Shown in pieces: positions 13,491 through 19,321 of a DNA stretch of 19,321 bases. The notes under the pieces are model-generated. The model worked only from the letters and a program-made list of their open reading frames with translations, ran no database searches and was not told the DNA's origin. Both the position numbers and the translations under genes were made by a program. The stretch's first letter is position 1; every line of letters begins with the position of its first letter. This DNA comes from SVTX01 sp045132775. GTDB taxonomy: Bacteria; Bacillota; Clostridia; Oscillospirales; CAG-272. The DNA is taken from assembly GCA_045132775.1 (NCBI GenBank), contig JBGUSX010000021.1:1-19321 (forward strand), in the 5' to 3' direction.

Positions 13491-13545
13491 TTTGGCTCGG
13501 TATGGTATGCATACCGAATTTTTTATTAAAGGGAGAGAATTTAAA

Positions 13546-14133
13546 ATGTTTGATTTTATGTTTTTTCTCGAGAGCATTCTGCTCGGCGTAGGACTTGCGA
13601 TGGATGCTTTCTCTGTTTCACTTGCTAACGGACTCAACGAGCCCTGTATGAAAACGCGCAAGATGTGCGGTGTAGCGGGCGCGTTTGCAATTTTTCAGGG
13701 TCTTATGCCTATGCTCGGCTGGGTCTGCATCCACACCATAGTGGAGTATTTTAAATGGTTTGAAAAGTGCATTCCGTGGATCGCGCTCGCGCTTCTTGGT
13801 TTTATCGGCGGAAAGATGCTTATAGAAGGAATAAAGAACAAGGACGAGGAATTTGTTTGCACAAGGCTTACCTTCGGTGCTTTGATGGTGCAGGGAGTTG
13901 CAACCTCGATAGATGCGCTTTCGGTTGGATTTACTATTGCGGAATACGATTGGTTTGCAGCGCTTGTCGCGGCTGTCGTTATTTCGCTCGTTACGTTCCT
14001 TATTTGCTTTACGGGATTATTCGTCGGCAAAAAGGCGGGAACAAGGCTTGCTGGCAAGGCTGGTATCTTTGGAGGAGTGATACTTATCGCTATTGGACTT
14101 GAAATATTTATCACGGGGCTTCTTGGAATTTAA
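13546..14133 (+). CDS. mntP: Manganese efflux pump MntP
   Basis: MntP exports Mn2+ to protect cells from manganese excess. The 195-residue product has six predicted membrane helices in two related halves. The conserved acidic motifs are present in each half: GLAMDAFSVSLANG in the first and ATSIDALSVGFTIAEYDW in the second, whose Asp residues line the transport path. The ATG at 13546 is chosen because GGGAGAGA precedes it and the family N-terminus fits; an open frame back to 13480 lies within the riboswitch terminator and is not coding. Regulation by the manganese riboswitch upstream is clear from the sequence. Confidence 0.95.
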   Translation: MFDFMFFLESILLGVGLAMDAFSVSLANGLNEPCMKTRKMCGVAGAFAIFQGLMPMLGWVCIHTIVEYFKWFEKCIPWIALALLGFIGGKMLIEGIKNKDEEFVCTRLTFGALMVQGVATSIDALSVGFTIAEYDWFAALVAAVVISLVTFLICFTGLFVGKKAGTRLAGKAGIFGGVILIAIGLEIFITGLLGI

Positions 14134-14135
14134 AA

Positions 14136-14175
14136 TTTACAAAAAATTCATCATTTTGTAAAGTCAACTGTTGAC
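14136..14175. repeat. Two short palindromes between mntP and the rpsF promoter
   Basis: TTTACAAAA (14136-14144) is complementary to TTTTGTAAA (14154-14162). It has no GC pairs clustered and no T-run, so it is only a weak terminator candidate for mntP. Immediately after it, GTCAACTGTTGAC (14163-14175) is a 13-base dyad whose right half overlaps the -35 of rpsF, a possible operator. Confidence 0.45.
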
Positions 14176-14199
14176 AAATAATATTTATTATGATATAAT
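14171..14199 (+). promoter_or_regulatory. Promoter of rpsF-ssb-rpsR
   Basis: TTGACA (14171-14176) and TATAAT (14194-14199) with 17-bp spacing; predicted start near 14206. Confidence 0.9.
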
Positions 14200-14205
14200 A
14201 CTGTC

Positions 14206-14290
14206 TTGGTACGGTTTTAGATGCACAAAACCGTCTCTCTACCGCGTAATTAAGACACAGCGCGGTCGATATAAAGTCCATAGGGAGGTA
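14206..14290 (+). promoter_or_regulatory. Structured rpsF leader, candidate S6:S18 autoregulatory RNA
   Basis: Two hairpins lie in the leader: ACGGTTTT (14211-14218) with AAAACCGT (14227-14234), and ACCGCG (14241-14246) with CGCGGT (14261-14266), the second presenting CCG. Known S6:S18 leader RNAs upstream of rpsF use a CCG-containing element to bind the S6-S18 pair, and both proteins are encoded here. The family match is inferred, not modelled. Confidence 0.5.
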
Positions 14291-14296
14291 TAAAAA

Positions 14297-14722
14297 ATGG
14301 AAAACGTATTCAATTGTTATGAAACTCTGTTCATCACCGATGTTTCTAACGGCGAAGAGGCAACCCAGGCAACTGTTGAGAAGTTTGTAAATCTCATCAC
14401 TGCTAACGGAGAGGTTCTCGGAGTAAACAAGTGGGGTAAGCGCCGTCTTGCATATCCTATCAACGATATGTCCGAGGGTTACTACACTGTAGTTACACAC
14501 AAGAGCCCCGCTGAATTCCTCGCAGAGCTTGACCGTCTTTTCAACATCGACGAGTCTGTTATGCGTTCGATGACAGTAAAGCTTGATCACGAGCCCGTAA
14601 TCGCGCCCGTTGTTGAAGAGCCTGTTGTTGAAGAGCCCGTTGTTGAGGCTGTAGAAGAAGTTGCAGCACCCGTTGTTGAAGAAGTTGCAGAAGCAGCTGA
14701 AGCAACCGCAGACGCCGAGTAA
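14297..14722 (+). CDS. rpsF: 30S ribosomal protein S6 with acidic tail
   Basis: S6 binds 16S rRNA together with S18 in the small-subunit platform. The first 95 residues are a normal S6: YETLFITDV at the start, WGKRRLAYPINDMSEGYYTVV in the middle and RSMTVKL near the domain end. They are followed by an acidic, low-complexity tail of about 45 residues built from EEPVVEEPVV and EEVAAPVVEEVAEAAEA, longer than most S6 tails and probably disordered. GGGAGG lies 8 bases before the ATG. First gene of rpsF-ssb-rpsR, a very conserved order. Confidence 0.97.
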   Translation: MENVFNCYETLFITDVSNGEEATQATVEKFVNLITANGEVLGVNKWGKRRLAYPINDMSEGYYTVVTHKSPAEFLAELDRLFNIDESVMRSMTVKLDHEPVIAPVVEEPVVEEPVVEAVEEVAAPVVEEVAEAAEATADAE

Positions 14723-14749
14723 TTCAATTTATTTGATTGGAGAAGCATC

Positions 14750-15196
14750 ATGGCTAATTTTAACTTTAACAAGGTCATTCTTGGTGGTAGACTCACCGCG
14801 GATCCCGAGCTTAAGCAGACACAGAGCGGCATCGCTGTTGTTTCCTTCAGTATCGCGGTAAACCGCCGTTATTCCAAGAACGCAGCACAGCAGAGCGAGA
14901 CCGATTTCTTCAACGTAACCGCTTGGAGACAGACTGCAGAGTTTGTATCCCGTTACTTCAAGAAGGGTTCTTCCATCTGTGTTGTTGGAACAATTCAGAA
15001 CAGCACCTGGACGGACCAGCAGAACGTTAAGCACTACAGAACCGACATCGTAGCAGATGAGGTTATGTTCGTAGACAGCCGTTCCGAGTCCTCGGTTGGC
15101 GGAGATGAAGGCTTTGCGGCACCTGCATTTGCAACACCCGCGGCAAACGCTCCCAAGTTCGAGGAGATCAAGACCGACGACGATCTTCCTTTCTGA
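14750..15196 (+). CDS. ssb: Single-stranded DNA-binding protein
   Basis: SSB coats single-stranded DNA in replication and repair. The 148-residue product has the OB-fold start FNKVILGGRLTADPELKQT, the DFFNVTAWRQTAEFVSRYF core, and a short Ala/Pro-rich linker. It ends in the acidic tip DDDLPF, which recruits partner proteins. GGAGA lies 9 bases before the ATG. It is placed between rpsF and rpsR as in most Firmicutes, 27 bases after rpsF. Confidence 0.98.
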   Translation: MANFNFNKVILGGRLTADPELKQTQSGIAVVSFSIAVNRRYSKNAAQQSETDFFNVTAWRQTAEFVSRYFKKGSSICVVGTIQNSTWTDQQNVKHYRTDIVADEVMFVDSRSESSVGGDEGFAAPAFATPAANAPKFEEIKTDDDLPF

Positions 15197-15242
15197 TAAA
15201 GGATAATCGCGTCACAAAATTTAATTTGGAGGAATAAATAAG

Positions 15243-15497
15243 ATGGATAGAACAGATAACACTCGTCCTGCACGCCCCGCTATGCGTGCAAAGAGAAAAA
15301 AGGTATGTATCTTCTGCGCAGATAAGGTTTCCTTTATCGATTACAAGGATTCTGCAAAGCTTCGCAAGTTCATTGGCGAGCGCGGCAAAATTCTTCCCAG
15401 AAGAGTTTCCGGCGCATGTGCAGTACACCAGAGAGAGCTCAACACTGCAATTAAGAGAGCTCGTCAGGTAGCACTTTTGCCCTACATCACCGACTAA
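15243..15497 (+). CDS. rpsR: 30S ribosomal protein S18
   Basis: S18 pairs with S6 in the small subunit. The 84-residue product contains KKVCIFCADK, YKDSAKLRKFIGERGKILPRR and GACAVHQREL; the CxxC plus the later Cys and His (CAVH) indicate the zinc-binding form of S18. GGAGG precedes the ATG. The last gene of the operon, it is followed not by an ordinary hairpin terminator but by the dispersed repeat at 15516-15626, whose closing stem ends in a T-run. Confidence 0.97.
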   Translation: MDRTDNTRPARPAMRAKRKKVCIFCADKVSFIDYKDSAKLRKFIGERGKILPRRVSGACAVHQRELNTAIKRARQVALLPYITD

Positions 15498-15515
15498 TCG
15501 TTAGATTGTTCGCGA

Positions 15516-15626
15516 CCCTCAAATTTCTCCGTATGCTGTGTTGCTCCTCGAAAGCAGCTCGACGTAGGAAACTACGCCTTCGCTTTGCTTTCTGCGGTGC
15601 GCCTTGCCTACGAAAAAATTTGAGGG
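15516..15626 (+). repeat. Dispersed palindromic repeat, copy 2
   Basis: This 111-bp element is closed by CCCTCAAATTT (15516-15526) and AAATTTGAGGG (15616-15626), a perfect 11-bp inverted repeat. Its core is shared with copies 1 and 3. GGGCCTTGTTTTTTTG follows, so transcribed RNA would resemble a large terminator for rpsR. Confidence 0.88.
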
Positions 15627-15845
15627 CCTTGTTTTTTTGCGTTTGTGCACCGTGTCTCCACAAAAATCAGTCGGGTTTTTTGTGTAAAAGGTGTGGATGC
15701 TGTGTTGCTCCTCGAAAGCAGCTCGACGTAGGAAACTACGCCTTCGCTTTGCTTTCTGCGGTGCGCCTTGCCTACGAAAAAATTTGAGGGTCTTGTTTTT
15801 TGTGTTTGTGCGCCGTGTCTCCACGAAAATTAGGCGGTTTTTTGT
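15533..15845 (+). repeat. Tandem duplication, 164-bp period, with repeat copy 3
   Basis: From ATGCTGTGTTGCTCC onward (15533), the sequence repeats at 15697, exactly 164 bp later, including the repeat core, the AAATTTGAGGG end (15616 and 15780) and a flanking CCGTGTCTCCAC(A/G)AAAAT segment. The second unit lacks the left closing arm, so copy 3 cannot form the closing stem by itself. A few substitutions and small length changes show the duplication is not brand new. Open frames on either strand here arise from the repeat and are not counted as genes. Confidence 0.85.
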
Positions 15846-15864
15846 TAAATTTTTAAATTAGCTA

Positions 15865-15893
15865 TAGACATTTCATAAATTGTATGATAAAAT
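15865..15893 (+). promoter_or_regulatory. Promoter of rubrerythrin gene with internal dyad
   Basis: TAGACA (15865-15870) and TAAAAT (15888-15893) have 17-bp spacing. Most of the spacer is a dyad, TCATA-AATTG-TATGA (15873-15887), and another, GGAATA-A-TATTCC (15903-15915), lies at the expected transcript start. CATAAAT occurs three times (15874, 15915, 15922). These are plausible sites for an oxygen or peroxide regulator; none is a clear match to a known box. Confidence 0.55.
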
Positions 15894-15950
15894 GGTTTTT
15901 AGGGAATAATATTCCATAAATCATAAATTTTATTTTTGGAGGAAAAGAAA

Positions 15951-16487
15951 ATGAGCAAATACGCAGGAACACAGACCGAAAAGAATTTGATGGCAGCATT
16001 CTCAGGTGAGAGTGAGGCGCGAAACAAGTACACATATTTTGCATCCAAGGCGAAGAAGGAAGGCTACGAGCAGATCGCGGCACTTTTCTTAAAGACTGCC
16101 GACAACGAAAAAGAGCACGCAAAGCTTTGGTTCAAGGAGCTTGACGGTATCGGCAACACCGCGGAGAATCTTGTCAGCGCAGCTGCAGGTGAGAACTACG
16201 AGTGGACCGACATGTATGCAGGCTTTGCAAAGACCGCAGAGGAAGAGGGCTTCCCGGAGCTCGCGGCAAAGTTCCGTCTTGTAGCCGCTGTTGAGAAGCA
16301 TCACGAGGAGAGATACCGCGCGCTTCTTCACAATGTTGAGACCGCAGAGGTATTCAAGAAGAGCGAGGTCAAGGTCTGGGAGTGCCGCAACTGCGGACAC
16401 ATCGTCGTTGGAACCGAGGCTCCCGAGGTTTGTCCTACTTGCGCACATCCTCAGAGCTATTTTGAGCTCCACGCAGAGAATTATTGA
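15951..16487 (+). CDS. rbr: Rubrerythrin
   Basis: Rubrerythrin is a cytoplasmic non-haem iron peroxidase protecting anaerobes from hydrogen peroxide. The 178-residue product has a four-helix di-iron domain with ligand motifs GESEARNKY, DNEKEHAKLW, EEEGFPELA and EKHHEERY. A C-terminal rubredoxin-like iron site follows: CRNCG and CPTC. The ATG at 15951 follows a strong GGAGG (15938-15942); an in-frame TTG at 15936 includes the ribosome site and is rejected. Monocistronic, with its own promoter and terminator. Confidence 0.97.
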   Translation: MSKYAGTQTEKNLMAAFSGESEARNKYTYFASKAKKEGYEQIAALFLKTADNEKEHAKLWFKELDGIGNTAENLVSAAAGENYEWTDMYAGFAKTAEEEGFPELAAKFRLVAAVEKHHEERYRALLHNVETAEVFKKSEVKVWECRNCGHIVVGTEAPEVCPTCAHPQSYFELHAENY

Positions 16488-16494
16488 TAGAAAT

Positions 16495-16519
16495 AAGGGG
16501 CTGATTTCAGCCCCTTTTA
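16495..16519. terminator. Terminator between rubrerythrin and methyltransferase genes
   Basis: AAGGGGCTG (16495-16503), loop ATTT, CAGCCCCTT (16508-16516), then TTT. A-run and T-run flank both sides, and the leftward methyltransferase gene ends at 16517, so it likely works in both directions. Confidence 0.88.
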
Positions 16520-17311
16520 TCGTCCTACGAAGAGCAAATGGTTGCTTGCGCCTAAAAATTCCGGCTTTTCGCAGATGTAAAAATGATATTTAAGATATTG
16601 TGCATAGCTCTCGTCATCGAGGGCATTTATTTTTTCATCCATAAGCTCGGAAAAACCGTCAGATGCGACCTCGTGTTTGATCGATATACCGCCATTTAAA
16701 AGCATTTTACGGCACTCATCAACAGTGAAAAACACGAAGGGAAAATCCTCTACCTTAAAGGTGTTATGGTCATACGTGTTTCCAAGGAGGTATTCTTTAT
16801 CGTATCCAAGCTCGGTGATTATAACCATATCGTTGCAGATAAATGAGAAGAATATCATTCCGTCTTTTTTACATACCCGCTTAGCCTCGGAAATGCATTT
16901 TTGTCTGTCGTTTTCACTGTGAAGATGGTACAGAGGACCGAAGAGAAGTACAATATCAAAAGAATTATCTTCATACATAGAAAGGTCAACTGCGTTTCCT
17001 TGCACCAGATCTATACTGTCGTTATCGGTCATTTTAGCGCGAAAAGCCTTTATATTTGCATCTGTAAGCTCAATGGCAGATACTCTGTGACCTTTATTTG
17101 CAAAATAAAAGCTGTATTCGCCTGCGCCTGCGCCGATATCGAGTATCTTGTCGTCGTCTTTTAGATATTTCTCGATATATTTTACGTTCGTCAAAAACTC
17201 AACTCTGGCAGCTTTTGAACGGTTTAATCTTTTATCCTCATTAAATATCTCGTATGTTTTCTGTATTTGCTCTATTTCATCTTTTATCTTATATAATTCG
17301 TTAAAGTCCAT
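16517..17311 (-). CDS. Class I SAM-dependent methyltransferase
   Basis: The 264-residue protein transfers a methyl group from SAM to an unknown substrate. The SAM-binding motif is KILDIGAGAGEYSFYFA, followed by the acidic motif VSAIELTDANI and FDIVLLFGPLYHLHS, the latter typical of small-molecule methyltransferases. An N-terminal helical extension of about 50 residues precedes the fold. Its ATG lies 9 bases after the stop of the upstream methyltransferase gene, and its ribosome site AAGGTG overlaps that stop, so the two are translationally coupled. The substrate cannot be read from the sequence. Confidence 0.88.
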   Translation of the reverse strand: MDFNELYKIKDEIEQIQKTYEIFNEDKRLNRSKAARVEFLTNVKYIEKYLKDDDKILDIGAGAGEYSFYFANKGHRVSAIELTDANIKAFRAKMTDNDSIDLVQGNAVDLSMYEDNSFDIVLLFGPLYHLHSENDRQKCISEAKRVCKKDGMIFFSFICNDMVIITELGYDKEYLLGNTYDHNTFKVEDFPFVFFTVDECRKMLLNGGISIKHEVASDGFSELMDEKINALDDESYAQYLKYHFYICEKPEFLGASNHLLFVGR

Positions 17312-17320
17312 TATTTCACC

Positions 17321-17956
17321 TTACTTCTTATAAATGAATTCCCACATTATCTTTGATTTATTAAATCTGACCGTTTCGACCTCGGAGAGAATTACCTTGT
17401 TCCAATCGGCAAAAAAAGTGTCAAATTGATCTTTGTCAAAGAGCCTGACGGTCCTGCCGCCTTCCTCACGGTAAAATCCGTTTTCGATAACGGTGGATTT
17501 GTCTTGAATGTACTTGTACGCCTTGCTCGAATTGCATGAGCCGACAAAAATGCCGTTGTCCTTCAATATTCGTTTGACCTCTGCGATAAGAGAACGGGTG
17601 TCATTTTCGCTGAAAAAGTGGATCGATAGATTTGCGAACACAACGTCAAAGCTCTTATCTGCAAAGGGAAGTGGCTCGGTCATATCGATACGCACTGTTT
17701 CTATTCCTTCATATTTTTCGGAAAGATATTCAAGCGCACGCACGGAAATATCCGCGCTCGTTACGTCAAATCCATTATCATAGAAATGTTTTGAGTACTG
17801 ACCGACACCGCATCCGAGATCAAGAAGCTTGCCTTTGTGCGCGAAGATGATGTCGGAATATTTGTCGATCCACGAGTCTTCGATGTTTTCAAGGTCGTCG
17901 TCGCGCATGTGTCTTACCCAATATTTTTCATTCCAATATCTTTTTGATTCTTCCAT
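17321..17956 (-). CDS. Class I SAM-dependent methyltransferase
   Basis: This 211-residue protein has the SAM motif KLLDLGCGVGQYSKHFYD, VTSADISVRAL, and the later FDVVFANLSIHFFSEND, a UbiE/Methyltransf_11-like layout. The start is placed at 17956 (MEESKRYWNEKYW) because GGAG lies 6 bases before it. An open frame extends 11 codons further but its first codons come from a GC-rich hairpin. It leads a two-gene unit with the methyltransferase at 16517. The two proteins share the general fold but not close sequence. Substrate unknown; a pair acting on one small molecule is possible. Confidence 0.87.
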   Translation of the reverse strand: MEESKRYWNEKYWVRHMRDDDLENIEDSWIDKYSDIIFAHKGKLLDLGCGVGQYSKHFYDNGFDVTSADISVRALEYLSEKYEGIETVRIDMTEPLPFADKSFDVVFANLSIHFFSENDTRSLIAEVKRILKDNGIFVGSCNSSKAYKYIQDKSTVIENGFYREEGGRTVRLFDKDQFDTFFADWNKVILSEVETVRFNKSKIMWEFIYKK

Positions 17957-17970
17957 AATAATCTCCATTC

Positions 17971-18074
17971 CGCCGCTTAACGGCGGCACAAATAGTAATC
18001 GATGAATTTTGCCATCGGCAAAATTCGCGCGTGAAAAAGATCATTTCACTATAAGAAAGTAGTACCTTTCACGC
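17971..18074. repeat. Palindromic repeat cluster between leftward genes
   Basis: CCGCCG/CGGCGG lies near 17971-17987 and GAATTTTGCC (18004-18013) pairs with GGCAAAATTC (18017-18026) over 10 bp. GCGTGAAA (18029-18036) pairs with TTTCACGC (18067-18074), whose last base is the first of the stop codon of the upstream gene. Hairpin strings with GTGAAA and AATTTTGC boxes are common between genes in gut Clostridia. It may end or process the DUF6873-like transcript, but there is no strong T-run. Confidence 0.65.
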
Positions 18075-18787
18075 TATTCTCCAATAAATAGTATACTACC
18101 GATGTCCAGTAAAGTGTCATCGGATAAAGAAAAAGTTTGTTTTCCGTACTTTTGACAAAAAGCCTTTATTTTTGTTGCATCGGGATGCTTTTCAAGGGAT
18201 CCGCAAAAAAAGACTGTGTCACCGCATAGACCGCTTGTGCCGCCAATAAAGCCAAAGCTGTACGGGGGCAGATAAATATGTCCCTCGGATATCAAAAGCA
18301 CGTCCATACTGCTGTTTTGGCAAGCCTTTGCGATAGATCTGTCTGCTGTGATAATAGCATTGTCTGAAACGGCACAAATTGAGCATTTCGTATATCCTTG
18401 GGGAACATCGATTATTAGACAGTTATTCTCAGCTGCGGTGCGAAGAATGTTTTTTGAAACGGTTTTTTTATTGCAAATCAGCTTGTTTCCGACAAGACAA
18501 GCATTGAAAAGCACGTCGTGGGGATAGTTATGCGACCATTCTTCGTCAGACAGTGACAGATTCAGATTTCCTTTTTGGGCAATATACTCGATAAGATCTT
18601 TATTACTTTCATAGTAGCTCGCATGACAAAAAAGCCTACCGAATCCGATAAAGAAGAGCATATCGGTATGGGAGGCTACCCCTGCTTGAAGCAGCGGGGA
18701 GGGGGGGATAAGAATTGTGTCGAATCCGCATTTTTGTAGCGAAGTGTGCGAGGTCTTGCTCGCTCGGCAGTCTATGAGGGCGATCAT
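18074..18787 (-). CDS. DUF6873-like GME-fold protein
   Basis: The 237-residue protein resembles the uncharacterised DUF6873 family, proposed to have the guanidine-modifying-enzyme fold (as in amidinotransferases and arginine deiminase). Visible features are ASHTDMLFFIGFGRLFCH (family HPD replaced by HTD), DVPQGYTKCSICAVSDNAIIT, and SEGHIYLPPYSFGFIGGTSGLCGD with a His and Cys where GME enzymes place theirs. The start is the ATG at 18787 (MIALIDCRAS), supported by GGAG about 7 bases upstream; a longer frame to 18820 starts inside the rpmB terminator stem. Activity is unknown and the fold call is from memory of the family pattern. Confidence 0.72.
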   Translation of the reverse strand: MIALIDCRASKTSHTSLQKCGFDTILIPPSPLLQAGVASHTDMLFFIGFGRLFCHASYYESNKDLIEYIAQKGNLNLSLSDEEWSHNYPHDVLFNACLVGNKLICNKKTVSKNILRTAAENNCLIIDVPQGYTKCSICAVSDNAIITADRSIAKACQNSSMDVLLISEGHIYLPPYSFGFIGGTSGLCGDTVFFCGSLEKHPDATKIKAFCQKYGKQTFSLSDDTLLDIGSILFIGE

Positions 18788-18811
18788 ATAATTCTCCGAA
18801 TAAAAATTTAC

Positions 18812-18836
18812 AGGGTGCATTTATACAATGCACCCT
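18812..18836 (-). terminator. Terminator of rpmB (leftward)
   Basis: AGGGTGCAT (18812-18820) pairs perfectly with ATGCACCCT (18828-18836) around a 7-base loop. Leftward it is followed by GTAAATTTTTATT. No separate promoter for the DUF6873-like gene is evident, so it may depend on read-through here. Confidence 0.78.
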
Positions 18837-18869
18837 ATTCGTAAATTATGAACTTTTAACAGCGACGAA

Positions 18870-19055
18870 TTAAGCGCGGTTAACCTTGCCCGAACGAAGG
18901 CAACGGGAGCAAACAGCAACAGTCTTAGGTGTACCGTCAACTACTGCTTTTACCTTACGGATGTTGGGCTTCCAAGTTCTGTTTGTCTTTCGGTTAGAGT
19001 GAGAAACGTTCTGACCGAAAACAACGCCTTTTCCACAAACACTGCACTTTGCCAT
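18870..19055 (-). CDS. rpmB: 50S ribosomal protein L28
   Basis: L28 is a small large-subunit protein. The 61-residue product begins MAKCSVCGKGVVFGQNVSHS, with NRTWKPNIRKV and a C-terminal VCSRCLRSGKVNRA. The four cysteines (CSVC, CSRC) indicate the zinc-binding form. AAGGAGGT precedes the ATG, and a consensus promoter lies at 19124-19152. It stands alone, as is common for rpmB in Firmicutes. Confidence 0.97.
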   Translation of the reverse strand: MAKCSVCGKGVVFGQNVSHSNRKTNRTWKPNIRKVKAVVDGTPKTVAVCSRCLRSGKVNRA

Positions 19056-19123
19056 GATAATTTACCTCCTTGCAATCTCTTGCATCTATAATCAGATTTT
19101 TATTTACATTATGCAACTCGCAT

Positions 19124-19152
19124 ATTATACCATACTTTTTCCGAAAATGCAA
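19124..19152 (-). promoter_or_regulatory. Promoter of rpmB
   Basis: Read leftward: TTGCAT (19147-19152), 17 bp, TATAAT (19124-19129). The leader to the ATG at 19055 is about 60 nucleotides. Confidence 0.85.
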
Positions 19153-19242
19153 TAGCTTTTCAAAAAAAATTTAAAATTTTTTCTGTGTTGTAAAGAGATA
19201 TGACCCAAAAAGGTAAAAAATAATAAAGATATGGTCAAATAT

Positions 19243-19297
19243 GCAATTGGAAGCATCGGAACGGAGCCGTAGGCGGAGTGGAGAGGCTTCCAATTGC
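19243..19297. repeat. Inverted repeat at the window end
   Basis: GCAATTGGAAGC (19243-19254) is the exact complement of GCTTCCAATTGC (19286-19297), enclosing 31 bases with the purine-rich ACGGAGCCGTAGGCGGAG. It could be a structured RNA, repeat element or part of something beyond the window. No gene is visible between 19056 and the end. Confidence 0.65.
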
Positions 19298-19321
19298 GGC
19301 GCGACAGTCAAGCTGTGAGCT

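Noticed and set aside
13480..13545. 22-codon N-terminal extension of mntP
   Set aside because: It lies in the T-run of the riboswitch terminator. The ATG at 13546 has the ribosome site and the family N-terminus.
15506..15824. Cys/Arg-rich open frames of 93 and 101 codons on both strands after rpsR
   Set aside because: Both lie fully in the tandem repeat, contain the same peptide twice because of the 164-bp duplication, and lack ribosome sites.

Overview
The window looks like chromosomal DNA of an anaerobic, low-to-mid GC Gram-positive bacterium of the class Clostridia, probably a gut-type lineage. Supporting signs are an L27 with the cleavable N-terminal extension next to its protease Prp, a CwlD-type amidase, a rubrerythrin, an iron-sulfur cysteine desulfidase, strong AGGAGG-type ribosome sites, and many promoters matching TTGACA-17 bp-TATAAT. 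Assignment below class is not possible from the sequence alone.

Layout. Positions 1-1330 hold a possible leftward gene start cut by the window edge, then the rplU-prp-rpmA operon behind a structured leader and closed by a perfect 16-bp terminator. A copy of a 113-bp dispersed palindromic repeat follows. Positions 1576-3211 hold an RluA-type pseudouridine synthase and a convergent CwlD-like amidase, separated by four consecutive hairpins. Positions 3332-6254 hold glyA and guaB. A leftward yccF and a rightward cyuA-TMEM164/YwaF-zinc ribbon operon leave from divergent promoters at 6644-6720. Positions 9161-12261 hold a small 11-residue-repeat protein and a large 836-residue protein: zinc ribbon, TIR domain, TPR-like helices, one membrane segment and BspA-type leucine-rich repeats. 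A gene-free stretch of nested inverted repeats follows (12262-12668).

Positions 12669-14133 hold a divergent thyX homologue (leftward) and mntP, whose leader is a clear yybP-ykoY manganese riboswitch with a terminator that competes with the aptamer stem. Positions 14171-15497 hold the rpsF-ssb-rpsR operon. Two more copies of the dispersed repeat, in a 164-bp tandem duplication, follow rpsR. Next come rubrerythrin, two adjacent leftward SAM methyltransferases, a DUF6873-like protein, and rpmB with its own promoter. The window ends in an unexplained inverted repeat.

How it fits together. Most of the window is housekeeping: three ribosomal-protein loci, one-carbon metabolism and purine synthesis, DNA precursor supply, manganese and oxygen tolerance. 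The accessory interest lies in the TIR/LRR protein, which has the parts of a Toll-like receptor in reverse order and a structured, possibly attenuated leader, in the nearby small protein carrying the same zinc-ribbon spacing, and in the palindromic repeats between genes.
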